Origin: Ardenticatenaceae bacterium
GTDB taxonomy: Bacteria; Chloroflexota; Anaerolineae; Promineifilales; Promineifilaceae
Reading direction: 5' to 3'
DNA length: 64,000 nt
Assembly: GCA_020634245.1 (NCBI GenBank)
Contig: JACKCC010000010.1
Location: forward strand, 310,001 to 374,000
Shown: in pieces, positions 26,659 to 37,300 of the stretch
Position numbering within the stretch: position 1 is the stretch's first letter
How the letters are laid out: every line of letters starts with the position of its first letter
Notes under the pieces: generated by a model
Databases searched by the model: none
Seen by the model: the letters and a program-made list of their open reading frames with translations, nothing else
Told to the model about the DNA's origin: nothing
Made by a program: the position numbers and the translations under genes

Positions 26659-27690
26659 ATGATTTGGAAACGGATTGGGTGGCTGGTGTTGGTGGGAACG
26701 GCCGTTTTCTTCCTGGCGGCCTGTCAATCAGAAACTATTGAAAATGGGAGCAGCCCATCTGTTTCCACAGCGGAAAAGCTGAAATACACTGGCCCCAAAC
26801 CGGAGAAGGGCACGAGCAACGTCTATGGCAAAATCACCTGGAACGGCGCACCGGCCGAAGGGCTGGACATGCTCCTCTGCCAGGATTTCAGCTCATTCAG
26901 CGGCTGTCAAGGGCAGGAGTACGCCGTTCAGACCCAGGCTGACGGCAGCTACACCTTCGCCAACGTCGTGCCGGGGACTTATGCCCTTTCTGTCCGCGTC
27001 TTCGACAGCGACGACTGGCTGTACGTCACCAGCGGCATCCTCAGCGCCGCCGATTACGAAGTTGTGGTGGGCGAGACATTGATCGTTGAGTCTCAGAGCA
27101 TTTTTAAACTGGATTTGGAGCTGCTAAAACCGAACCAGGACGCCGAACTAAAAAGCGGTGAGCGGACCTTCCAATGGCAGGCTTACGAAAGCGCCGCCTA
27201 TTACCAGATTTACCTCACGCCGTTCGAAGGGGATGCGATTTTCGTCAATGAAAAGGTTGATGGCACGGAAATCAAAGCCAGCCTGCCGCCCATCAACTGC
27301 GAGTATCGCTGGAGTTTGGAAGCATTTAATGCCAATGGGATCAAAATCGCCGAAACGAGTGACTATTGGGAATTTACTGTCGGCGGTGAAGAATCGTCCT
27401 GCCATCTGACCATCGAAGCGCCGGAAGATGGGGCTGCGGTGGACGCCCAAGGCATGATTTTGGCCTGGACGACCCATCCCGATGCGGCCGTCTACAAAAT
27501 TCTCATGTGGGATGACAGCGTTGAAGACAGGCCGCATATTCTGGACTTTTACGAGGTGCAAGAGTCGCGGTTTGCCTTCAACGGCGACTTGACACCCGGC
27601 CATCGTTACGTCTGGTCGGTGTACGCCTACGACGCTGACGGCAATGAAATCGCCGCCTCCGAAATTCACGACTTTACGGTGACGCCCTGA
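26659..27690 (+). CDS. Lipoprotein with carboxypeptidase-regulatory-like and two fibronectin-III-like domains
   Basis: 343 residues from the ATG at 26659, chosen because it has GAGG nine bases upstream and starts just before the signal peptide; an ATG at 26626 is the alternative. The lipobox is FFLAAC. Next come a beta-sandwich of about 90 residues containing YTFANVVPGTYALSV (carboxypeptidase-regulatory type) and two Ig/FnIII-like modules, each with a paired WQAYESAAYYQIY or WTTHPDAAVYKIL box. It is likely anchored at the cell surface. No enzyme motif is seen. Confidence 0.72.
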   Translation: MIWKRIGWLVLVGTAVFFLAACQSETIENGSSPSVSTAEKLKYTGPKPEKGTSNVYGKITWNGAPAEGLDMLLCQDFSSFSGCQGQEYAVQTQADGSYTFANVVPGTYALSVRVFDSDDWLYVTSGILSAADYEVVVGETLIVESQSIFKLDLELLKPNQDAELKSGERTFQWQAYESAAYYQIYLTPFEGDAIFVNEKVDGTEIKASLPPINCEYRWSLEAFNANGIKIAETSDYWEFTVGGEESSCHLTIEAPEDGAAVDAQGMILAWTTHPDAAVYKILMWDDSVEDRPHILDFYEVQESRFAFNGDLTPGHRYVWSVYAYDADGNEIAASEIHDFTVTP

Positions 27691-27751
27691 ATGCCAGGCA
27701 CAGGGCGAACGGCTTTGGTTATCAATGATCCTGCGCCTTGCGCCTGGCATT
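27691..27751. repeat. Dispersed inverted-repeat element, GTGCCAGGCAC family, copy 4
   Basis: Arms ATGCCAGGCACAGGGCG and TGCGCCTTGCGCCTGGCAT. It starts immediately after the lipoprotein stop codon and ends 19 bases before the helicase start codon. Confidence 0.85.
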
Positions 27752-27770
27752 TTGGGGTAGAATTTTCACT

Positions 27771-30700
27771 ATGAACTATACATCGACAAATTCACCATTT
27801 CGTTCACTCCAATTTCGTTACCCATTTCGCAAATATCAGCAGATGGTCTTGGAAGTGGTGGCCAATGCCAAGGATGGCGACCACAAACACCACGTTGTTG
27901 CCCCGCCGGGGGCGGGTAAGACGATTGTGGGGCTGGAACTGGTCAGGCGATACGGCCGTCCCGCCCTCATCTTTGCCCCCACAACCACCATCCAGCGCCA
28001 GTGGCAGGAAAAGACGGGCCTGTTCACCAACGACCTGGCCTGGGTTGATCAGCACACCAGCCTGGAGGCTAACCGTCTGGCCGACATCACCATTTTGACC
28101 TACCAGGTGCTCTCCACGCCCGGCGAAAACCTGGAATTCGCCGAACGCATCGCCCGTGAGCGCTGGGCTGAGGATTTGCTGCGCAGCGGCCAGGTGGAGA
28201 CGGAAGCGGCGGCTCAGGAGCGAATTACCACGCTGCAAGCGGCCAATCCATCCGCCGCCAAGCGGGAGATCAGTAAGCGCTACAAACGGGTGAAGCGGGA
28301 ATTTCTAAAGCGGTCGGATTTTGACGGCCGTCAATTCCTCCATCCCAACGCCCGCGACATCATCGACCGGATTGTGGCTCTGGGTGTGGGTACGATTGTC
28401 CTCGACGAATGCCATCATCTGCTCGATTACTGGGCCTTCATCTTGCGCGAACTCATCCGCGAATTGCCCGGTGTCCAGGTCGTGGGGCTGACAGCGACGC
28501 TGCCCGACCCGGCCAACCAGGACGAGTTTGACAATTACGACTCGCTCCTGGGCGAAGTTGATTTTGAAGTGCCGACTCCGGCGGTGGTCAAGGAAGGCAA
28601 TTTAGCCCCGTACCGCGATCTCGTCTACTTTTGCGAGCCGTCGCGCCGCGAGATGGATTATTTGCGCAAGATTCAGGGGTATTTTGAAACGGCCGTTACC
28701 ACCATCACCACCACCCCTGCCTTCCAAACCTGGGCCGACTCCCTGCTGTATTCCGCCGAACCCTTTGCCGAGTTCTTCAACCGCGAGCCGCTTTTGTGCA
28801 TTGCCGCTGTAAAATTCGCTTTGCAAAAAGAAGAGACTGGAGATTGGAGATTAGAGACTAAAAATCGCCAATCTCCCAGTCTCCAGTCTTCTCTTCCCGA
28901 CGACCTACCCCTCATCGCCGAAATGCTAGAACCGTTGACCGTTGACGACTGGCTGACCCTGCTGGAAACCTTTGCCCTGCGCGTTCTCAAAGTCAGCGCC
29001 GATAAGGCCGACCAGGCGCTTTACCGCCAACTGCGCGATGCCCTGCTCGGTTTTGGCATCACCATCAGTGAAAGCGGCATCCGCCACCAGCGCTCCCCCG
29101 GCGATTTAGTCCTGGCCCTTTCCGAGGCCAAAGATGGTGCCGTGTTAAGCATTTTGCGGGCCGAACTGGCCCATCTAGGCAGCCGCCTGCGTGCCGTCAT
29201 CATCACCGATTTCGAGCGGATGAGTGCCCGCAGCCGCCGCCTGGAAGATGTGCTCGACCCCGACGCCGGCAGCGCCGTGCGCGTTTTCCGCCGCCTCATC
29301 GCCGACGAAACAACCAATCGCCTCGATCCGGTGCTGGTAACCGGCAAAGTCGTTCTGGTTGACGCCGACAAACGAGAACAACTGGAGACCGGTATTAACC
29401 AGTGGCTGGGACAGAATGGCAATTCTCGTTTTAGCTGGGAATGGCGGGCGACCAGCGACGAACGGGTGCTGGAACTGGCCGGTTCCGGGCCGGATTGGGG
29501 GCCGCGCACCTATGTCACCCTGCTGACCAGCCTGTTTGAGCAGGGGGTGACGCAGTGTCTCGTTGGCACGCGGGGCATTTTCGGCGAGGGCTGGGATGCG
29601 CTGACGTTGAACACGCTCATTGACCTGACTTCGGTGACAACCAGCACCGGCGTGCAGCAAATTCGCGGCCGGACCATCCGCCTTGATCCCCAATGGCCGC
29701 GCAAAGTGGCTCATAACTGGGATGTGGTCTGCATCAGCCGCAAATTTGACAAAGGCGATGCTGACCTGCGCCGCTTTGTGGCCCGGCATGCTCATACTTG
29801 GGGAATCATTGTGCGTTCTTCCTGGGTGGACAAGATTGAGGCGGTGACGACGGCGCTTGACGGCTCGATTCCAGGGCTGTCGCTGCAAGGTCAGGTGGTG
29901 CGCGGCATCGCCCACGTGGACATGGATTTGGCCAATGATCTCGTGACGAAGCCGCTCAAACTTGTTCCGTTCCAGCAGTACACAGGGCGGATGCTCAAGG
30001 CGGTGGCGCAGCGGGAGAAGGTATACGATTTGTGGGAGATTGGTGCGCCGTATTCCAATTTTGCCTACCGGGTGACCCAGGTGGAACCGGAGGATATCAA
30101 GTTCCAGACGGTTTTTCGGGTGCGTGAATCGCTGCGGGCGATGGTGTGGCGGCTGTTGGGCAGTATTGGAGGCACGGCCGTACTCACCTGGATTTATGGC
30201 GGTCAATTCTGGGCTAATCTGGGAGAAATGCCGGGTGGGGTGTTTTTACTGGGGTTAACGGCCGTGTTCTCCCTGGGTATTGTCGCCGGAATTGGTTTTA
30301 ATTTGCGCGGGATGTGGCGCGTTTTCCGCCACGCCTTCCTGGAACTACCGGCCGATGATATTTTGCTGGACATTGGCCGGGCACTCATGGCCGCCCTGCG
30401 CGATGCCGGTGTCATCAGCCGCAATCTCAACGAAAATTATGTGCGCGTGGTGGCTACGCCGGAGGGCGGCTATCAGGTTTTTCTCGATTACGCTTTGCCG
30501 GAGGATTCGGACGCTTTTTCGGTAGCTTATCAGCAGTTGTTGGGACCGCTGGCCGATGCCCGCTACCTGATTGAGCGGGACAGCGGCTCGATTCGTAATC
30601 CGCTTTATCGCAGTTTGTGGCTGGGGGTGAGAACGGCCGTTGGCATTACCGACAACCATGCGTATCACTGTGTGCCCGACGTGTTGGCCTCACGAAAGGA

Positions 30701-30854
30701 GCGGGCCGAGGTGCTGGCCAAACATTGGCGGCGTTATGTGGGTGGCGGCCGTCTCATCTACACCCGCCATGCTGAGGGGCGGCAGATTTTGTTAGAAGCG
30801 CGCAGCCAGCAGCACGGCCGTATTCGCCAGATGGCTTTTGAGTTGTGGAAGTAG
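27771..30854 (+). CDS. SF2 DEAD/DEAH-type helicase with internal membrane segments and a novel C-terminal region
   Basis: 1,027 residues from ATG 27771. The motor has Walker A PPGAGKT (about 45-51), motif II LDECHH near 213, motif III GLTATLP near 241, and in the second lobe TRGIFGEGWDAL plus motif VI QQIRGRTIR near 630. Between the lobes lies an insertion encoded by a hairpin repeat (28831-28895). After the motor, about residues 790-850 hold two hydrophobic helices (around TAVLTWIYGG and FLLGLTAVFSLGIVAGI). A soluble C-terminal domain of about 180 residues follows, which I do not recognise. Membrane helices in an SF2 helicase are unusual. DNA or RNA translocation at the membrane, perhaps in defence or uptake, is only a guess. 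Confidence 0.85.
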   Translation: MNYTSTNSPFRSLQFRYPFRKYQQMVLEVVANAKDGDHKHHVVAPPGAGKTIVGLELVRRYGRPALIFAPTTTIQRQWQEKTGLFTNDLAWVDQHTSLEANRLADITILTYQVLSTPGENLEFAERIARERWAEDLLRSGQVETEAAAQERITTLQAANPSAAKREISKRYKRVKREFLKRSDFDGRQFLHPNARDIIDRIVALGVGTIVLDECHHLLDYWAFILRELIRELPGVQVVGLTATLPDPANQDEFDNYDSLLGEVDFEVPTPAVVKEGNLAPYRDLVYFCEPSRREMDYLRKIQGYFETAVTTITTTPAFQTWADSLLYSAEPFAEFFNREPLLCIAAVKFALQKEETGDWRLETKNRQSPSLQSSLPDDLPLIAEMLEPLTVDDWLTLLETFALRVLKVSADKADQALYRQLRDALLGFGITISESGIRHQRSPGDLVLALSEAKDGAVLSILRAELAHLGSRLRAVIITDFERMSARSRRLEDVLDPDAGSAVRVFRRLIADETTNRLDPVLVTGKVVLVDADKREQLETGINQWLGQNGNSRFSWEWRATSDERVLELAGSGPDWGPRTYVTLLTSLFEQGVTQCLVGTRGIFGEGWDALTLNTLIDLTSVTTSTGVQQIRGRTIRLDPQWPRKVAHNWDVVCISRKFDKGDADLRRFVARHAHTWGIIVRSSWVDKIEAVTTALDGSIPGLSLQGQVVRGIAHVDMDLANDLVTKPLKLVPFQQYTGRMLKAVAQREKVYDLWEIGAPYSNFAYRVTQVEPEDIKFQTVFRVRESLRAMVWRLLGSIGGTAVLTWIYGGQFWANLGEMPGGVFLLGLTAVFSLGIVAGIGFNLRGMWRVFRHAFLELPADDILLDIGRALMAALRDAGVISRNLNENYVRVVATPEGGYQVFLDYALPEDSDAFSVAYQQLLGPLADARYLIERDSGSIRNPLYRSLWLGVRTAVGITDNHAYHCVPDVLASRKERAEVLAKHWRRYVGGGRLIYTRHAEGRQILLEARSQQHGRIRQMAFELWK
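28831..28895. repeat. GGAGATT-type hairpin repeat inside the helicase coding region
   Basis: Left arm AAGAGACTGGAGATTGG and right arm CCCAGTCTCCAGTCTTCTCTT are largely complementary. It is in frame and encodes ETGDWRLETKN and QSPSLQSSL between the two helicase lobes. The words match the intergenic hairpin at 12502-12563. Confidence 0.8.
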
Positions 30855-30865
30855 GGGGGATCATG

Positions 30866-30925
30866 AAGTCATAAGTTATGCGTCATGGTTTGGTGATGTA
30901 TGACGCATGACTCCATGACTTGATC
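30866..30925. repeat. ATGCGTCA/ATGACGCAT hairpin element, copy 3
   Basis: ATGCGTCAT and ATGACGCAT are a perfect 9-bp inverted pair, flanked by the further words GAAGTCATAAG and CTCCATGACTT. It lies between the convergent helicase and response-regulator genes and may also terminate transcription. Confidence 0.75.
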
Positions 30926-30928
30926 TCT

Positions 30929-31303
30929 TCAGGTCAGGTGCAACAGAGATCGAACTTTTTCGCGCAGTTCGGCCGGGGTAAAGGGTTTGCTCATTAAGGC
31001 ATCGACATGCCGTTCTTTTGCCATCTTGGGGGTGGGCATTTGCAGCCGGGCGCTTAAGACAACTACGCTTTTGGGTTCGTGACCGTTGGCTTTAATTTGC
31101 TTGAGGACGTCCCAACCATAAAAATCGGGTAGGGCCAAATCCAGTAAGAGCAAATCCGGTTTGAGGTCATCAGCCATTTCCAGAGCGCTGCTGCCGCTGG
31201 GGGCGTGATACAGCTCGATGTTGAGCGGTCGCAAGGTGTACTCAATCAAACGAAAGATGTCGAAATCATCTTCGATGCTGACGACGCGTGGTACTGCTGC
31301 CAT
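30929..31303 (-). CDS. Stand-alone response regulator receiver domain protein
   Basis: A 124-residue CheY-like receiver without an output domain. Acid pocket EDD at 11-13, phospho-acceptor Asp55 in LLLLDLALPD, a Ser in VVLSAR and Lys in MSKPFTP are all in place. No kinase is adjacent; the BaeS-like kinase at 42294 has its own regulator. It could be a phosphorelay shuttle or act by protein binding. The ATG is preceded by a spaced GGAGCAG. Confidence 0.88.
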   Translation of the reverse strand: MAAVPRVVSIEDDFDIFRLIEYTLRPLNIELYHAPSGSSALEMADDLKPDLLLLDLALPDFYGWDVLKQIKANGHEPKSVVVLSARLQMPTPKMAKERHVDALMSKPFTPAELREKVRSLLHLT

Positions 31304-31388
31304 TGGATACTGCTCCCTGGATAAAAATTAGTACACCGGTACTATTCTAGCAAGAAACACCAGGTTTGTATACAGTAATTTGCCGGGT

Positions 31389-34300
31389 TTATTCACTTTT
31401 GTTAGACAGGGTCACGTCAACAGCCGCCCGGATTTTGGCAGCCATCTGGCCGACGCCGGGTTCGATAAGCAGGCCGGCGTGAGTACCAGGGACGACTTCG
31501 TGCTGTAAACGGCCGTTAATGAGTTCTGACCAGCGCAAGTGCCAATCTTTGTCCTGGAGGGTGGTTGATTCGTGGCTCCGAATCAGAAGAACGTCGCCAT
31601 TGAATGTGCCAGAATGGTATTTCCGGTGGGCCTCGGCATGAGCTTTGCGAACGGCCGCAACCCGGCGGGTATTTTCTTCACCGATACGCAAAATAACAAA
31701 GCGTTGATAGGCCAATCCTAGTTTCCAGATAAGTGCATCCCAGAAACGGCCGTCTTTCCAATAAAAAGCTGCCCGGCTAATCAAATATTTAATGGGATTG
31801 ATTCGCGGCGGCGTAATGTTGGGCGGTTCGGAATCCACTAACACGAGCAAACTTACTTCTTCACCCTGGGCTTGTAACTGCTGTGCCATTTCAAATGCGA
31901 CCCAGTTACCGGCGCAGTGGCCGCCCAGCAGGTAAGGTCCTTCCGGTTGAATTGTGCGAATTTCTTTGATGTAGTGGGCGGCCATATCCTCCACACAGTT
32001 GTGGTAGGGATCATCACCCTCGACGCCCTGGGGCTGTAAGCCGTACAGCGGCTGGTCATTACCCAGATGACGGGCCAGTTCGGAGAAGCTCAACACGCTA
32101 ACCAGGAAGGGGGCGACGTGGAAGAAAATGGGGCGGGAGCCATTGGGTTGGATGGGAACCAGAGACGTCCAGTGCGTTTCCCAGCCTTCACTACGCAAAA
32201 CGTCAGCTAGTTGGGCAATAGTCGGGGCGCGGAAAAGGGTGGTTAGCGGGAACTGCATTTGGGTGATTTGTTCGATTTGAGCGAAGACACGCACGGCTAG
32301 CAGCGAGTGGCCGCCGAGTTCAAAGAAGTTGTCGTGACGGCCAATGCCAGAAACGTTCAACACGTTTTCCCAAATGCGGGTTAATTGAATTTCTAGTGCA
32401 TCGCGCGGGGCATCAAATTCGGTTGTTGTTTTCTGTTCGACGATTTGCGGAGCGGGTAAAGCTTTCCGGTCAATTTTCTTGTTGGGTGTTAGCGGAAAGG
32501 ATTCCAGCGCCATAAAAGCAGCGGGGACCATGTAATCGGGCAGGCTGGCACGGGCAAATGTGCGCAGTTCTTCAACGGTCGGGGTTGTTGTTTCAGGGAT
32601 GAAGTAGGCTACCAGCCGTCGATCGCCGGAGCTGATTTCTTGAGTGGTGACAACGACTTCGCGTAAGGACGGATGCTGACCCAACACGGCCTCAATTTCG
32701 CCCAGTTCGATGCGGTAGCCGCGCACCTTGACTTGATGGTCGATACGGCCGTAAAACTCCACATTGCCATCGGCGAGGAAGCGGGCCAGGTCGCCGGTTC
32801 TGTAAAGCAAGGCAGAGGGCTGAAGGTTGAAGGTTGAATTGCTCGGTTCTGCCTTCTGATTTCTGATTTCTACTCTAATGAATTTTTCTGCCGTCAATTC
32901 TGGCCGGTTAAGGTAGCCGCGAGCCAGCCCGTCGCCGCCAATATAGAGTTCGCCAGGGACGCCAGCGGGCAACGGCCGTTGTTCCTTATCCAAAATATAA
33001 AATGTCGTGTTGTCAATGGGTTGGCCAATCGAAACCGGGCCATCACCGGGCTGGACGCGGTAAACCGATGACCAGACTGTTGTTTCCGTGGGGCCGTACA
33101 TGTTCCATAGTTCGCCGACGCGGGGCAGCAGTTGATTGGCCAGGTCGCGGGGCATGGCCTCACCGCCGCAAAGAATTTTGAGGCGGTTGTTACCTGGCCA
33201 GCCGGCTTCCAGCAGCATCCGCCAGGTAGTGGGCGTGGCCTGCATGATGGTGGCGCCGGATTGAGTCAGGGCAGATTGTAGTTGGGCGGCGTTAACGGCC
33301 GTGTCCCGACTCACCAATTCTACCCGCGCTCCGTTGAGCAGCGGCAGGAAAATCTCCAAAACAGCGATGTCAAAGGAGAGGGTGGTGACGGAAAGAATCA
33401 CATCTTCAGCCCGTAAGCCGGGCTGGCGGCGCATTGAGTTGAGGAAGTTGACGGCGCTGCGGTGTTCGATTTGGACGCCCTTGGGTTTGCCGGTGGAGCC
33501 GGAGGTATAGATGACGTAGGCCAAATCGGCGGCTGTGGCTGAAAGAGGCAGGTTGTGGTCGTCATATCCGGCGAGAACGGCCGCATCGCGATCAACACAA
33601 ACGAATTGCAAATTCGATCCTTCCGGCCGGTCGGCCAGAAGGCTGGTTTGCGTAATAAGAACGCGAGCCTGAGAATCGGCCAGCATGAAATCCAGCCGGT
33701 CTTGCGGAAAAGCCGGGTCGAGGGGGATGTAGGCCGCGCCCGATTTGTGAACAGCGAAAAGGGCGACGATCATTTCCAGGGAGCGTTCCAGGTTGATGCC
33801 GACGAGGTCGCCGCGGCCGACGCCGAGGCTCAGTAGGTGGCGAGCCAACCGGTTGGCACGTTGGTTGAGCTGTTTGTATGTCAGTGATTGGCCTTCGAAG
33901 GTAACGGCCGTACGCGTTGGTGTTTGTTCAACCTGTGTTTCGAAGAGGTGATTCAGGCAGGCATCGTGGGGATAGGGAACGGCCGTGTCGTTCCAGGCAT
34001 CCAGTTGTGCGATTTCAGCCTTGGTTAGTAGAGGTAGGTCGGAAATGGGGCGATCGGGGTGGGTAACGGCCGTTTCCAGCAGCGTCCACAAATGCCCCAT
34101 CAACTGCTCCATCCGCGCCGCATCAAACAAATCGGTGTTGTATTCCAAAATGGCCGTGTTGCTGACGATCATGTCCACAGATAGCGAGAGATCAAATTGA
34201 GCGGCACCCCGATCAATCATCAAAATTTCCATGCCGCGCACATTGGGCAGATCGGGGAAGGAAAACGGCGCATTTTGTACGTTAAAAAATGCCTGAAAAA

Positions 34301-37300
34301 GCGGCGAACGACTTGTGTCACGGGCTGGCTGCAACACATCTACTAATTTCTCAAAGGGAACGTCTTGATGGGTGTAAGCATCCAAAGCCATTTTTTGCAC
34401 TCGGTGCAGCAGGTGGCGGAAAGTAGGGTTGCCCGAAAGGTCGGTCCGCAGCACCAACGTGTTGACCAGCGTGCTAATCAGGGTTTCGCTTTGCAATTGA
34501 TGACGGTTGGCAATGGGCGATCCGACGGCAATATCTTCTACGCCGGTGTAGCGGGATAGCAGCAGCTTAAAACCGGCTAACAAGATCATAAAGGGCGACA
34601 CGCTTTCTTGTTGGCTCAATGTGTGCAGTGAATCGAGCAGCCAGGCAGGCAGCGGGACAGTCAAGATCGTGCCCGTGGTAGTTTGGACGGCCGGACGCGG
34701 TCGATCCGACGGCAGGTCGAGAGAAGTCAGGCCTTTAAGTTGTTGTTTCCAATAGGCCATCTGATCATCGAATGCGCCGTCAGCGGCCAACTGGTGCTGC
34801 CAGATAGCGTGATCGCCAGCCTGGATGGGCATCTCTGGCAAAATAGCGTCCTGGTTCATCACGAAAGCCCGGTAATAAGCTGCCAGATCGCGGGTTAAAA
34901 CGCCCATTGACCATTGGTCGGAGATGATGTGGTGCATAGTGATGAGCAGGATGTAATCTTCGTCGTCGAGTTGGAGCAGTTTTATCTGGAAGAGTGGCAG
35001 TCGATCTAGTCGAAACGGTGTGCGGGCTGCCTGTTTAATGGTTTCGCGGGCATGGTCCAGACGTTGGGCTGCCGGAAGGGGCCGGTAATCTTCGATAGAC
35101 AGGGTGAAATTGTACGCAGGTTCGATGATGGTGGCAGGTTGGCCGTTAACGGCCGTAAACCGGGTTCGTAAACTTTCGTGCCGGATAACGATCTGGTTGA
35201 TGCTCCACTCCAGTGCGGCTACGTCCAGCGTCCCTTTTAAGCGGACGGCGCCGGGAATGTTGTAAGCTGTGCTGTCCGGGTCAAGCTGGTAGAGGAACCA
35301 CATCCGCTCTTGTGAGAAAGAAAGTGGCAGAGGGTCTGTATGTTCTGTGGGGGTTAACGGCCGTGACGCGATAAATGTCCCGTTAGTTTGTAATTCAGCG
35401 ATATGTCTGGCCAGTTCGGCGATGGTCGGCGTTTCAAAGATGGTTCGAATGGGCAGGTCTATCTGGGTTGTTTTGCGGACGCGGGAGACGATTTGTGTCG
35501 CCAGAAGGGAATGGCCACCTAATTCGAAGAAGTTGTCATGAATACCGACTTGTTCTACATGTAAAACTTGTTCCCACAAAGCAGCAAGCAATTTTTCTTG
35601 CGGGGTTTGAGGGGGAATGTAGGCTCTGGCCAGGTCGAGGGTGAGGACTTCGGGGTCCGGCAGGGCCTGGCGATCTACTTTGCCATTGGGTGATAGGGGC
35701 ATTTCCGGCAGCGTAATAAACACGGCGGGAATCATGTAGTGGGGCAGTTTTTGCTGCAAGTACTGCCGCAGTTCACTGGTGGTTGGAACGGTCTCGTGGG
35801 GAACCAGGTAGGCAATGAGGCGATTGTGGCCGTTTTTTTCGGTGTGTACGGTAACGGCCGTTGCCCGCAAGGCCGGGTGTTGTCCCAATGCGGCTTCAAT
35901 CTCGCCCAGTTCAACACGAAAGCCACGAATTTTTACCTGAGAATCCGCCCGCCCCAGATACTCGATATTGCCATCCGGCAAATAGCGGGCCAGGTCGCCG
36001 GTTCTGTAAAGCAGGGGGGCGGGATTAATTGCTCTTCGGCTCTCTTCCGCTCCCTTGCCATCGATAAACGGGTTGGAAATAAACCTTTCAGCTGTCAATT
36101 CGGGGCGATTGAGGTAGCCGCGGGCCAAGCCTGCGCCACCAATCCATAATTCGCCAGGTACGCCGATGGGGACGGGCTGCTGCTGCCCATTAAGGATATA
36201 GGTCTGGACATTTGGGATGGGCCGGCCAATGGGAACCCGGCCAGATGCGCTCGGCGGGGCACTTGTCAAATCGTAAATAGTCGAGATGATGGTGGCTTCG
36301 GTAGCACCATAAGTGTTGAGCAGCCGCACACGCGGCCCGATGATGTCTTGCCAGACGGCTACTTGCTCGGTGAGGGCCGCTTCACCCCCAATAATAACCA
36401 GTCGTAAAGTGGTGGGGAGAGACGGCCGATTTTCGGCGAGTACGGCCGTTAACTCATGCCAGTACGCCGTAGGCAAATCTGTCACCGTCAATTCCAAATC
36501 ATCACAGCGCTGCAAAAACTGTGAGACATCATCGATCATGGCCTCGTCGCGCAGTACCAACGCGGCTCCGGATGCTAGGCAGGGGAAAATTTCCTCGGCC
36601 GACGTATCAAAACTAAAGGAAGCGAACTGTAAAACACGATCGCGCGGCGTCATTTCAAAGGCATCAATGGCCGCCAGGGTGTAGTTGATCAAAGCCCGGT
36701 GTGGAACCATCACGCCTTTGGGTGTCCCGGTTGAGCCGGACGTATAGATGATGTAGGCCAGATTGTTTGTAGCCGCAGGCGGGGACAGGTTTTGGTCGTT
36801 TTGCCGGGCAATTTCTGCCCAATCACTGTCAAGGCAAAGCAGTAATGGCTTGTTTTCCATCTGCTCTACCGGCAGATGGGCCAACAAGGATTGGCGGGTT
36901 AACAGCACGTCTGGCTGGACGTCGGCTAGCATCAGTCCCAATCGTTCCGGAGGATAGGCCGGGTCTAAGGGCAGATAAGCACCTCCGGCCTTGAGGACGG
37001 CTAACAAGGCGACGATCATTTCCGGCGATCGTTCGATGAAAATGCCCGCGAATTTATCCGGGCCGATACCGGCAGACCGCAGATGATGGGCCAGTTGGTT
37101 GGCGCGCTGATTGAGTTCGGCATAGGTTAGCTGCAGGTGGCCAGAGATAACGGCCGTTGCCTCTGGTCTTTGCTTTACCTGCTGTTCAAATAGTTGGTGG
37201 ATGAAGGGAATGTGGGAGGGGAGGGAAACGGCCGTGTCATTCCAATTAACCAGCACCTGCCGTCGCTCATCTTCCGGCAGCATCGACAGCTCGGTGATGG

